Part shown: positions 1 to 7,513 of the stretch, one piece after another
How positions within the stretch are numbered: the first letter of the stretch is position 1
How the letters are laid out: every line of letters starts with the position of its first letter
Source: CBDFHB01 sp965250115
Lineage (GTDB): Bacteria > Acidobacteriota > Vicinamibacteria > Marinacidobacterales > SMYC01
Assembly: GCA_965250115.1 (NCBI GenBank)
Contig: CBDFNJ010000002.1
Span: 2,728,001 to 2,792,000, forward strand
Direction: 5' to 3'
DNA length: 64,000 bases
Translations under genes and position numbers: made by a program
The notes under the pieces: generated by a model
The model's input: only the letters and a program-made list of their open reading frames with translations
Told to the model about the DNA's origin: nothing
Databases searched by the model: none

Positions 1-1
1 A

Positions 2-94
2 CAAGTCGAGCTCGACAAATCCGGGCACGTCGGCTTCGCGAACGACTCCAGCGCCTACCGAGCGCGTCTCCGAGTCGACGGCCAGCCGGCGTAG
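2..94 (+). CDS. 3' end of an unidentified CDS
   Basis: An open frame enters from the left edge and ends at a TAG at 92-94, giving about 30 C-terminal residues with a balanced composition (it ends in RVDGQPA). Nothing identifies the family. The other plus frames in this stretch are arginine-rich and look non-coding, which is the only reason to prefer this one. It is weakly supported and could be chance. Confidence 0.25.
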   Translation, partial: QVELDKSGHVGFANDSSAYRARLRVDGQPA

Positions 95-314
95 GCGTCG
101 AGCTATACGCCCGCGAATGGCGATCCCGTGTCGCCCTTCGTTGTGCTGGCCAAGCGATCGTAGGTTCGAGGTTCGTGGTAGATGCTGGAGACGGAACCAG
201 CGAAGGACGCCACGAAGTGCGCGCCCGATACGGCTTGCGCTAGGCCGGGGCGCGCCCAACTTTTGCCGTGAAGGTTCACGCTCGGGACTTCGCGGTGACG
301 CGCGACTGGGGTCG

Positions 315-857
315 TTATCTCCTGCCCGAGGAAATCAAGAGCTCCAACGCTCTTACGGACTCTCCCCGCCAATCTCGTACTGAGGATGTTGCCGCTTCTT
401 TCTTAGCGACGTAGACCGTTTCGAGGCGATCCCTATTCAGGAAGTGATAGATCAGTCCGAAGCCGGCTCCCAATAGGAAGGAACCGGCCCGACATCCTGC
501 CGCAGACGCGTTCGCCTGGGGTGCGACACCGCACGGGTACAGCATGATGCCTCCTGTAATGGCCGAGCCGATGACCATGCGACGAACAAGAGGTCCTGGC
601 ACAACTTGATAGACGGCGCGAACCTCTGTAGCGTCAAACTCGAGGATCTGGCCTAACGCCGCGACCACGAAAAGCCGCGTAGCGGATACTCGGCGGAATA
701 GTCCCTCGACCGATTCGGACTCGAGGTGCACCACGACACGAATACCTGATCCGAGAGATCGCAGCGCTTCCCAATCATCCGTTTGCGCATGAGCGGATGG
801 AGCGAGCAGCAATGCGAACCCGATGAGCAGCCAGCGCGCTTGCTGAGCGAAAGTCAT
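315..857 (-). CDS. Small secreted/membrane hypothetical protein
   Basis: I do not recognise this family. The start at 857 is chosen because the protein then opens with a clear signal peptide: MTFAQQARW, a hydrophobic core, then a cleavage site at SAHAQ. The longer reading to 989 only adds a non-signal leader. The mature part of about 155 residues has a beta-rich stretch reading GSGIRVVVHLESESVEGLF, followed by two hydrophobic glycine-rich segments near residues 105-120 and 135-155. These look like membrane-associated hairpins, and a basic tail follows. The overall pattern resembles short proteins that sense or modify surface properties in Acidobacteriota, but that is a loose comparison. It lies in the putative first island, upstream of an AlbA_2 gene on the same strand. 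Confidence 0.6.
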   Translation of the reverse strand: MTFAQQARWLLIGFALLLAPSAHAQTDDWEALRSLGSGIRVVVHLESESVEGLFRRVSATRLFVVAALGQILEFDATEVRAVYQVVPGPLVRRMVIGSAITGGIMLYPCGVAPQANASAAGCRAGSFLLGAGFGLIYHFLNRDRLETVYVAKKEAATSSVRDWRGESVRALELLISSGRR

Positions 858-1347
858 GAAGGCCGGGTAAGCCGACGGCGGGAGCGAGTGTAACACCCTC
901 ACCGTGGCGTCAGGATGGCCGAAGAGAGTCCAGGAGTCAAGGACACCCGGAAGTCCCTCAGCGGGCGCGAGAACGCGTTCTAGCTGCAAAGAAAGGGAGG
1001 TTTCCCGCCCCGAATTTCGCCTTCTATGGGTGTTGGCGTAGAGGGCAAGGGAGCCGGGCTCGTGGGGAGTGAGGGGGGGCTCGTTTTTTTTGCTGCCCGA
1101 ACGCTAGGCCGGACCGTCAAGTGCGCTCAGCGTCGGCGAGAACGCGTTCTGGCGGTATCCGAGATCGAAGAGAGCGTGGCCCAACTTCCAGTATGGAAAG
1201 TTGGAGCGAACGGAAAAAGAGTGGCCGGCCAAAGAAAAAACGGGGGTGCGCGCAACCCCGTTCCACGGCGGGTCCGCATGCGCCTCCGCGAGCGTGAGCG
1301 CGAAGGCTACCTAACCGTGAGGCGTTGTCAATGGGTCAGAAGGGTGT
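858..1347. other. Gene-poor spacer with palindromes
   Basis: I see no convincing gene in this stretch. It contains a perfect 12-bp palindrome, AGAACGCGTTCT, twice (970-981 and 1139-1150). It also has an imperfect hairpin at 1181-1204 (CCAACTTCC, short loop, GGAAAGTTGG) and a GC-rich inverted repeat around 1240-1262. The hairpins lie downstream of the minus-strand gene at 1348-2403, so they could act in termination, but none has a clear T-tract. Confidence 0.4.
970..1150. repeat. Two copies of a 12-bp perfect palindrome
   Basis: AGAACGCGTTCT occurs at 970-981 and again at 1139-1150, in the region upstream of the gene whose start is at 857. Both copies share a preceding GCG. A repeated perfect dyad near a promoter region is typical of a dimeric regulator's operator, but no cognate regulator is visible nearby. 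Confidence 0.4.
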
Positions 1348-2403
1348 TCAGAACACCCCGAACCGCGTCCAATTTACCTCCGGTCGGGAAGCCGGCTCTG
1401 TTGTGACTCCCCCTCGGGGGTCGGCGAAGCCGACATCCTTCGCGATCCTGCCCGTCGCACACCGGAGCTGAAACCACGTCGGTGGAGAGCCATCGGGAAG
1501 TACATAGACTGCTGCCAAACAGATTGGATTCAGGCTAGTATCAGCTGGTAAGTCCGGGACAACCAAGGCGTCTTCAACCCGAACGTTCTCGACGGTGAGC
1601 GGAGGAACGTCCCTCGGCGGAATCGAGATTCTGTTCGAGAGGTGCCACTTGAAATCGGACCCGAGTTTGCCTTCCTTGTTCTCGATGTACCGCTCAAGAA
1701 ACTTGCTTGTCGCGTAGTTGCGAAGTCCAAACGACACCACACCAAGGCGCACGGCAGGGGCTCGTGCGAGAGACAGGTTTTCGATGGCAAACTCGAAGTT
1801 CAAGGAAACCGCTTTCACGTGTCCCTTGAGCTCAATTCCCCCTTGAGCCAACACCCCCGGGACGCTCAGTGCCACAGTTGGATGGTTCCTGCGGCCGAGC
1901 AGCAGGTCGGAGATCAGATAGTCCGGACATGGCACGTTGCTGTCATGGATGCGAAGGTAGTAAACGGCGCGCCCTTCGACGTTGCAAAAGAGAAGAGAAG
2001 GAGCTCTCGCGACCGCGCACACGAGAACCTCTCCTTTTGGGTGCGGGACCGTTTGAAAACGTGGCGGTGGCGTCAACGCTCCCGCGAATCCGACAACACA
2101 GTCTTTCGCCCACGCGTCAAGCGGCTTGCCGAGGGCCTTGCAGCCCGTAACCTGTCGCTTCCCGGATCCGTCTCTTTCTGAAACGCCGACGACGAGGACG
2201 CCACCCTCTGCATTCGCAAAGGCACTGACGTACTCACGCACCACCGACCCGGGTTTCCTCGCTCCGAGCAGTTTGCCGTCTTTGAAATCGTGAAATTGAC
2301 CCTCGTCGGCGAAGAAAGAAACTACCGCGTCGAGGTCGGTAGGACTGAGGACCGCACCTTCCAGAAGTTCATCGAGAAGCGTGCTAGGACTCGAAAACGG
2401 CAC
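1348..2403 (-). CDS. AlbA_2 (Schlafen-type) putative DNA/RNA-binding protein
   Basis: This 351-residue protein starts at a GTG. The first 150 residues match the AlbA_2 family (PF04326). The hallmark is around residues 32-66: FHDFKDGK, then VVREYVSAFANAEGGVLVVGV, the usual glutamate/lysine plus 'FAN..GG.L..GV' pattern. A short section leading to YYLRI and the dileucine-rich DLLLGRR follows. The C-terminal 180 residues are beta-rich and unassigned. The family occurs in helicase-linked regulators, tRNA-cleaving Schlafen relatives and defence-associated proteins; here there is no helicase or nuclease partner. It lies directly beside the tRNA-Glu repeat at 2473-2518, at the end of what looks like a separate tandem island, so it is probably accessory cargo. 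Confidence 0.75.
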   Translation of the reverse strand: MPFSSPSTLLDELLEGAVLSPTDLDAVVSFFADEGQFHDFKDGKLLGARKPGSVVREYVSAFANAEGGVLVVGVSERDGSGKRQVTGCKALGKPLDAWAKDCVVGFAGALTPPPRFQTVPHPKGEVLVCAVARAPSLLFCNVEGRAVYYLRIHDSNVPCPDYLISDLLLGRRNHPTVALSVPGVLAQGGIELKGHVKAVSLNFEFAIENLSLARAPAVRLGVVSFGLRNYATSKFLERYIENKEGKLGSDFKWHLSNRISIPPRDVPPLTVENVRVEDALVVPDLPADTSLNPICLAAVYVLPDGSPPTWFQLRCATGRIAKDVGFADPRGGVTTEPASRPEVNWTRFGVF

Positions 2404-2410
2404 AGCAAAG

Positions 2411-2428
2411 TTACCCTGGAAGTTACCC
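2411..2428. promoter_or_regulatory. Candidate integrase arm-type sites of the left-hand island
   Basis: TTACCC occurs at 2411-2416 and 2423-2428, each preceded by AAG, 45-60 bp from the 46-bp tRNA-Glu repeat. The same paired hexamer lies at the corresponding position beside the other repeat copy (25127-25143) and inside the second island's left end (2628-2642). Paired short direct repeats beside an att core are the expected layout of tyrosine-integrase arm sites. Confidence 0.5.
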
Positions 2429-2472
2429 TCAGCTTTGCCGGCTAAATTTCACTGCTGTAACTCATTGATTTG

Positions 2473-2518
2473 TTTGGTATCCCCGACGGGACTCGAACCC
2501 GTGTTGCCGCCGTGAAAG
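2473..2518 (-). other. Attachment-site copy: 3' part of tRNA-Glu
   Basis: These 46 bp are identical to 25192-25237, which cover the 3' half of the intact tRNA-Glu gene: T arm, 3' acceptor strand, encoded CCA and part of the anticodon stem. Identity ends just after GTGAAAG. There is no 5' half of the tRNA here, so this is not a functional gene. Immediately left of the core, both copies also share a TAACTCATTGATTT stretch with small gaps. The direct repeat brackets the 22.7-kb island. Confidence 0.85.
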
Positions 2519-2627
2519 AGGGTGGTATGGACTTCCATGGACTCCCAAGGCATCTAGTAACCCTTTATATCAAAGCTAGATAGTCCGCAAGAGTCCATGC
2601 TTGCTTTTTGCCGTTTCGCCCTGTAAT

Positions 2628-2642
2628 TTACCCATGTTACCC
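2628..2642. promoter_or_regulatory. Candidate integrase arm-type sites, left end of island
   Basis: TTACCC occurs at 2628-2633 and 2637-2642, between the att copy and the integrase start. It matches the paired hexamers outside the other att copies. The region before the arm sites also has repeated GAGTCCATG/GGACTCCC motifs (2531-2600) that may be further binding sites. Confidence 0.45.
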
Positions 2643-2679
2643 ACGGTTGGGTTGCCGCCGTGGCAGAAAGGAAACAGCG

Positions 2680-3929
2680 GTGAGAGCACCAAGAGACGCA
2701 AAACTCGAGACGCGCGAGGCGCGGCGCGGGCTCTCGAAGAGTAACGATGTGTACTGGCGCGCCCTTGGACAGGGGCTCGCGCTCGGCTATCGTCGCGGGC
2801 GCTGGTGGGTTCGAGAGCGCAGCAACGGCCACTACACGAAGCGAAGCATCGGCCAGGCGGACGACCACGCCGATGCGGACGGCCAAGAGGTGCTCTCGTA
2901 CCGCGATGCTTGTCGCCTTGCGTACGGGGGCAAACAGGCGCAGGAGCTCGCTCGTGACGGCGCCTACACCGTCGCCGATGCCATCGAGGACTACATGCGG
3001 TGGTACAGGGCGCACCGAAAAGCGGTGCAGACGACGTCGGTCGCGATCGAGCGGCGGATACTTCCGAGCTCGGTCGGCACGCCGTAGAACGGCTCACCGC
3101 CAGAGATATCCGGGCGTGGCACGAGAAGATCGCCGACTCCCCAGCCGAAGCGCGAAGCGCGAAGGGTGGACCGAGGCGCTTTCTCCCCGTCGATGAGAGC
3201 GTCGACGAAGACGAGCGCAAACGACGGCGCAAGGCGACGGCCAACCGCGTATTGACGATTCTGAAAGCCGCTCTCTCGCATGCCTTCCATGAGGGCTACG
3301 TTGACTCGGATGTCGAATGGCGTCGCGTGAAACCGTTTCGTGAAGTCGACGCCCCGCGGATCCGGTTCTTGGATACCGCCGAAGCCACGCGACTATTGAA
3401 CGCATGCGATCCCGACTTTCGAAACATCGTGCACGGCGGTTTGCTCACTGGCTGCCGATACGGCGAGCTGCGGAACATGACGTGCGATGACTACCATTCG
3501 GACGGCGGGACGGTGCTCGTACGGATGAGTAAAGCGGGAAAGCGCCGGCACGTTCCCCTCACCGACGAAGGCGTTGAGCTCTTCGAATCTCTCGTCGCTG
3601 GCCGTGGCGGTAACGCACCTATGTTCACTCGCCTCGACGGGGCCCTCTGGCAGTCGAGCCACCAGGTGCGGAGGATGAAGGCGGCGTGCCCCGTTGCGAA
3701 GATCACGCCCGGGATTCGGTTCAACGATCTGCGTCACTCGTACGCTTCCATGCTCGCGATGAAAGGCACCCCCCTTGATGTCATCGCCGAAGCGCTTGGC
3801 CACGCGGACACCCGCATGACGAAACGCCACTACGCCCATCTGACGCCGAGCTACGTCGCGGAAACGGTGCGTGCGAATCTGCCGCGGTTCTCGAAAAAGA
3901 AGCGGGCGAAGGTGAGGCGGATCCGGTGA
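2680..3929 (+). pseudogene. int: Tyrosine recombinase (phage/satellite integrase), frameshifted
   Basis: The gene is read in two frames. The first runs from GTG 2680 (good AAAGGA site 8 bases upstream) to a stop at 3087. The second continues to 3929. Adding one base near 3055-3062 joins them to give a normal integrase of about 416 residues. The N-terminal half has a typical arm-binding/SAM-like region (AIEDYMRWYR). The catalytic half has TGCRYGEL (first Arg), a lysine in the beta-hairpin (MSKAGKRRHVPL), the box FNDLRHSYAS (Asn at the usual first His), LGHADTRMT and Tyr in KRHYAHL. It lies 160 bp from the att copy and is presumably the enzyme that inserted the island into tRNA-Glu. The lost base may be real decay or a sequencing error. 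Confidence 0.85.
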
Positions 3930-4528
3930 GCGAGGAACAGTTCTGCTTCGTCGCCGAGGACCGAAAGGAGTTATCGAAACGGGGGCTCGGCGCCGACGCG
4001 ATCGGTCATATGGAAGCGCGCATCGCTCGCTACCGCGAGTGGCGCGCACTCAAACAGGAAGCGCCCGAACGCGAAAAAGACCTCACGAGCAAACTCCGCC
4101 GGGAACGGGAGAAGATCGCTGGCGCCGCCGCAAAACTAGAAGCCCTCCTCGACGACATGGTTCCTGAAAATCGAGACATCCTCTCCCACCTAATCGACGG
4201 TCCTTTCTACGACAGTTTTCGTCGATATCTCACCTTCCTCCGCGCGCGCGTTACCCGAGTCGCCGGTGGGAGTGGCCGACCGAAGGACATCGACCTCGAG
4301 GAGCTCGACGCCGCCACCGTGGCGCAGCTCGCACAGCTCGGATTCTCCACCGATCCGTCGGAGGTGAGTGACGCTGCCGTGATTTTGCGTATAGTCCGGA
4401 AGGCCGCCGGTGAGCGGCGCGACGAATGCCGGAAGATCCTCGATGGCCTTCAATATTGGGCTGCCGTCGCGCGAATGTCTTCGTCCCCGCTCACTAGCTT
4501 CCTCGACGACTCGACCCGGAACGAATAG
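3926..4528 (+). CDS. Hypothetical coiled-coil protein of the island
   Basis: This 200-residue protein starts at a GTG that overlaps the integrase stop by four bases (GTGA), so it is probably translationally coupled to int. It is highly charged. Residues 25-75 are rich in Glu, Arg, Lys and Ala in a heptad-like pattern suggesting a coiled coil. The later half has short hydrophobic helices (YDSFRRYLTFL; VSDAAVILRIV). There is no signal peptide or membrane segment, and I do not recognise the family. Its position between integrase and an AlpA-like gene suggests a role in excision control or island regulation, but that rests on position alone. Confidence 0.7.
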   Translation: MSEEQFCFVAEDRKELSKRGLGADAIGHMEARIARYREWRALKQEAPEREKDLTSKLRREREKIAGAAAKLEALLDDMVPENRDILSHLIDGPFYDSFRRYLTFLRARVTRVAGGSGRPKDIDLEELDAATVAQLAQLGFSTDPSEVSDAAVILRIVRKAAGERRDECRKILDGLQYWAAVARMSSSPLTSFLDDSTRNE

Positions 4529-4603
4529 GGACGAGATTCCGTCCCTTTCTAGCCCTGGGAGTGCAGTCGGATCCCACCGATACTTGTGTCCGGGAGGATG
4601 CGA

Positions 4604-4819
4604 GTGAGCACACAACGCATTAACGACATAGACGCATATAGCATTCGGACGTTCGTCGATCGGCACGAGATTTCTCGCGCCTGTCTCTACGATTTATGGG
4701 CGCAAGGGCTCGGCCCGGCGCGGATGCGGGTGGGCAAGAGGGTGCTCATCTCTCGCGAAGCCGCGGCCGAGTGGCGGCGACGCATGGAAGCTGAGACTGC
4801 CGCGACGCTGGCACAGTAA
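4604..4819 (+). CDS. AlpA/excisionase-like HTH protein
   Basis: This 71-residue DNA-binding protein starts at GTG 4604, chosen because GGGAGG at 4592-4597 lies 6 bases upstream; earlier in-frame starts overlap that site. The pattern SIRTFVDRHEISRACLYDLWAQGLGPARMRVGKRV followed by LISREAAAEWRRR has the MerR/AlpA winged-helix layout seen in excisionases and satellite activators: recognition helix, wing, then an 'ISREAA.EW' tail. In P4-like and PICI-like satellites a gene of this kind sits between integrase and primase, as here. It may activate the downstream primase gene or assist excision. Confidence 0.72.
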   Translation: MSTQRINDIDAYSIRTFVDRHEISRACLYDLWAQGLGPARMRVGKRVLISREAAAEWRRRMEAETAATLAQ

Positions 4820-4833
4820 CCGAGATTATCTTC

Positions 4834-7119
4834 GTGACACCAACCGCCGAGGCAATCAAGGCGAAGGGCTGGAAGGGGGTTCTTCTCCGCCCGAAGAGCA
4901 AGAGCCCGGCCGGCAAGCATTGGCAGATCACTGACGACCCCGTGGTGATAGGGAGGTGCAACGGGCACAACGGGAACCTCGGCATTGTCGAGGGGCCAGA
5001 GTATGGTCTTGCTGTTGCCGACATCGACAACGTGGACGTCTTCAGCGATCTTGTCGGCCTCTTGGGAGAGCCCGGAAAAGCGTGGGTCCAGACCGGTCGC
5101 GGCGGCCTGCATTACTACTTCAAGTGGGAGCCGGGACTCCCCGCAAAGCTCCACTTCGCCGGAAAGAAGATCGGAGAGATTCAGCGCGGCAGCGAAACCG
5201 AGAATGGTACGGGACTCCAGCAAGTCGTAGCGCCTCCATCGATACATCCCGACACCGGCAAGCCGTACACGTGGCTCGTCAACCCCGTGACGGAACCTCT
5301 TCGACCACTACCCGATGTGTGGTGCGCATATCTTCGGGGCGGTTTCACGCCGTCGAACGGCGGCCGCCCGCGACCGGATCCGGGCGAGCTCCGAGAAAAA
5401 GCGCTCGCACAACCAGGTGCGGTTCAACGCTCGGGCGGCATCAAGTTTCAGTGCCCTGGTTGTCGCGATGAAGGCCACGACAAGCATGAGGACAACGCCG
5501 TCTTGTTCAACGATGGGCGATGGGGATGTGCTATCGGTGACCGCACGCACTGGGACGCGATCGCTAGCGCGCTTGGAGTCGAGCTCAAACAGCGCACGCG
5601 TCAGCCTGTCAATTTGACATCTTCATCAGCAGCATCCGCGAAGGTCGCGCTTGATGCAGGCCAACAAGATTTATCGAAGGCAACCCGCTCGATCTTTGAG
5701 GCTCTCAAGAAAACGGACGTCCCCCCCTCGCTATTTCAGTTCGGTGGCAACCCGGCGAGGCTCGAGCGCGATGACGCTGGCGATCTCGTCGTGGCCCCCC
5801 TTGGAGCGCGGACGTTTCGCTATGAGCTCGCCGAGCGCTTCGAGTGGTATCGGACGAAGGTCACGAAGGATGATGCAAGAGAGCTCGTCGCCAGTCCTCC
5901 CATGTCGCATGTCGAGAACACCCTCGCGGCTGATAGACAGCCTTTCCCGGTGCTCCGTCGGATCGTACGCTCGCCAATTGTCTCGGAGGATGGGCGAATC
6001 TCGACGAAGGCCGGATACGACCACCGGACCAAAGCATACTTGGAGCTCGACCCGAAAATAGCCTTGCGGGATGTGCCTTCGAAACCAACGCGCGACGAGA
6101 TCCGGGGTGCGGTCAAGCGGATCACAGAGGATCTCTTCGGAGACTTCCCCTTCACATCGGGCTCGGAGCTCGCGAATGCCGTCGGTCTTTTCGTGTTGCC
6201 GTTCGCGCGTGAGCTCATCCATGGACCTACGCCGAACCATCTCGTAGAAAAACCACGCCCCGGGACAGGGGCCTCTCTGCTTACGACGCTCATCATGTCG
6301 ATTTTCGAGGGGCGGCAGATGAGCATGCTGAGCTTTAGTCCTGACGAGGCTGAGACACGAAAGCTCATCACGAGCGTTCTCGGGACGGCGCCTACCTTTG
6401 CGTGCTTCGACAACGTCAATTGTGAAGTGCGGTCCGGAGTTTTAAGCAAGGCGCTGACCGACAGCATATGGGAGGACCGCGTTCTCGGCGTCTCTCAACA
6501 AGTGCGCTTTCCCGTCCGCGTGGTCTGGATGATGACGGCGAACAACCCGACGTTCTCAAACGAGATCGCGAGACGCACCGTCCGTATTCGCCTCGATGCG
6601 AAAGTGGATGAACCGTGGGAGCGTCGTGACTTTCGTCACCCGAACATTCTTGAGTGGGCAATGCAACACCGCGGCGAGCTCATCTGGTCAGCGCTCGTCT
6701 TGATTAGGGCTTGGCTCGAGGCGGGCCGCCCCGCGGGGTGTGTGTCCATCGGGAGCTACGAGTCCTGGTCGGCCGTCATTGGAGGGATTCTCGACTTCTC
6801 GGGAATCAAGGGGTTCCTCGAGAACCGGGCGGCGTTCTACGAGGCTTCTGACACTGAGCAAGAAGGGCTGAGGAGCTTTGTCGAGCACTGGCACAAGACG
6901 TTCGGCAGCACCCCGAAGCGAGTGAAGGAACTCTACAGCTTTGTGCAAAAGCACGACGTAGAGCTGCCGCTTGGTGGGGATGAGGTCAGCGAGCGGGCCC
7001 TGCAGATTCGGCTCGGACGGTTGCTCGGTAAACACCGAGATTGGCAGTTCGGAGAGCTCCGTCTCGTGCGAGGCCCGAAAGCGAAAGGGAGTTACCTGTG
7101 GCGAATCGAACACGTGTAA
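4834..7119 (+). CDS. Prim-Pol primase/polymerase with zinc finger and AAA-like ATPase
   Basis: This 761-residue replication protein starts at a GTG 14 bases after the AlpA-like gene. Residues 1-165 form an archaeo-eukaryotic primase domain of the bifunctional Prim-Pol type (PF09250): acidic motif VADID near 63-67, a GRGGLHYYF histidine motif near 88-96, and APPSIHPDTGKPYTW near 132-146. Around 207-235 a zinc-binding motif follows (CPGC, then a distal GC and DRTHW). Residues 450-620 resemble an SF3/AAA helicase with a Walker B-like CFDNVN (about 524), sensor-1 TANNP (about 569) and arginines ARRTVRIR. The Walker A position reads KPRPGTGAS, lacking the expected Lys. It is probably the island's replication initiator/primase. 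Confidence 0.8.
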   Translation: MTPTAEAIKAKGWKGVLLRPKSKSPAGKHWQITDDPVVIGRCNGHNGNLGIVEGPEYGLAVADIDNVDVFSDLVGLLGEPGKAWVQTGRGGLHYYFKWEPGLPAKLHFAGKKIGEIQRGSETENGTGLQQVVAPPSIHPDTGKPYTWLVNPVTEPLRPLPDVWCAYLRGGFTPSNGGRPRPDPGELREKALAQPGAVQRSGGIKFQCPGCRDEGHDKHEDNAVLFNDGRWGCAIGDRTHWDAIASALGVELKQRTRQPVNLTSSSAASAKVALDAGQQDLSKATRSIFEALKKTDVPPSLFQFGGNPARLERDDAGDLVVAPLGARTFRYELAERFEWYRTKVTKDDARELVASPPMSHVENTLAADRQPFPVLRRIVRSPIVSEDGRISTKAGYDHRTKAYLELDPKIALRDVPSKPTRDEIRGAVKRITEDLFGDFPFTSGSELANAVGLFVLPFARELIHGPTPNHLVEKPRPGTGASLLTTLIMSIFEGRQMSMLSFSPDEAETRKLITSVLGTAPTFACFDNVNCEVRSGVLSKALTDSIWEDRVLGVSQQVRFPVRVVWMMTANNPTFSNEIARRTVRIRLDAKVDEPWERRDFRHPNILEWAMQHRGELIWSALVLIRAWLEAGRPAGCVSIGSYESWSAVIGGILDFSGIKGFLENRAAFYEASDTEQEGLRSFVEHWHKTFGSTPKRVKELYSFVQKHDVELPLGGDEVSERALQIRLGRLLGKHRDWQFGELRLVRGPKAKGSYLWRIEHV

Positions 7120-7234
7120 GGGGGGATGTGCCGATGTGGGGGGATGTCTCACTCCCTACGCGCGAAACGTTTTTAGAAATATTCTATATAGACCATAAGG
7201 GCACGACATCCCCCTACATCCCCCACATCCCCCC
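7120..7234. other. Candidate replication origin with inverted iteron-like repeats
   Basis: GGGGGATGT occurs at 7121-7129 and 7139-7147. The reverse complement ACATCCCCC occurs three times at 7206-7214, 7216-7224 and 7225-7233. Between the arms lies an AT-rich stretch (about 7168-7192, TTTTTAGAAATATTCTATATAG) in otherwise GC-rich DNA. Arms facing an AT-rich centre, immediately downstream of a Prim-Pol/helicase gene, fit a replicon origin. As RNA the arms could also pair, so a terminator or structured element is the alternative. Confidence 0.5.
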
Positions 7235-7306
7235 AGCAACGGGTAAAGCGTCCTGTTCAGGGGACGACCACCAACGGCGCGTCGTGTCGTACGAGGCGCA
7301 ATCGCA

Positions 7307-7344
7307 GTACGTCGGGTATCGCTGCGTACGTCGGGTATCGCTGC
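7307..7344 (+). repeat. Perfect tandem 19-bp repeat
   Basis: GTACGTCGGGTATCGCTGC is present twice, directly adjacent, at 7307-7325 and 7326-7344. It lies between the candidate origin and the next gene. It could be a protein-binding direct repeat or a slippage duplication. Confidence 0.6.
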
Positions 7345-7513
7345 ATTCGCTGTGGTGAGGAAAAGCACGAGCCGCCGCCGCCGCCGTCGCCAGAGGACAT
7401 CGAGGTCCGCGGATGAGAAACGCCGGGCCCCTACGTTTTTTTTGAACGAAGCGGGTGAGCGCAGCGCCAGGTTCCTCCGTTTTGCAACGAAAAAAATCGT
7501 GAGGAGGAAGTAG

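Noticed and set aside
1026..1406. A 126-codon plus-strand open frame
   Set aside because: It is dominated by Arg, Gly and Val with no motif, overlaps the end of the AlbA_2 gene antisense, and has no ribosome-binding site; it looks like a GC-rich shadow.
2475..2518. A second functional tRNA-Glu gene
   Set aside because: Only the 3' half is present; the D arm, 5' acceptor strand and complete anticodon stem are missing.
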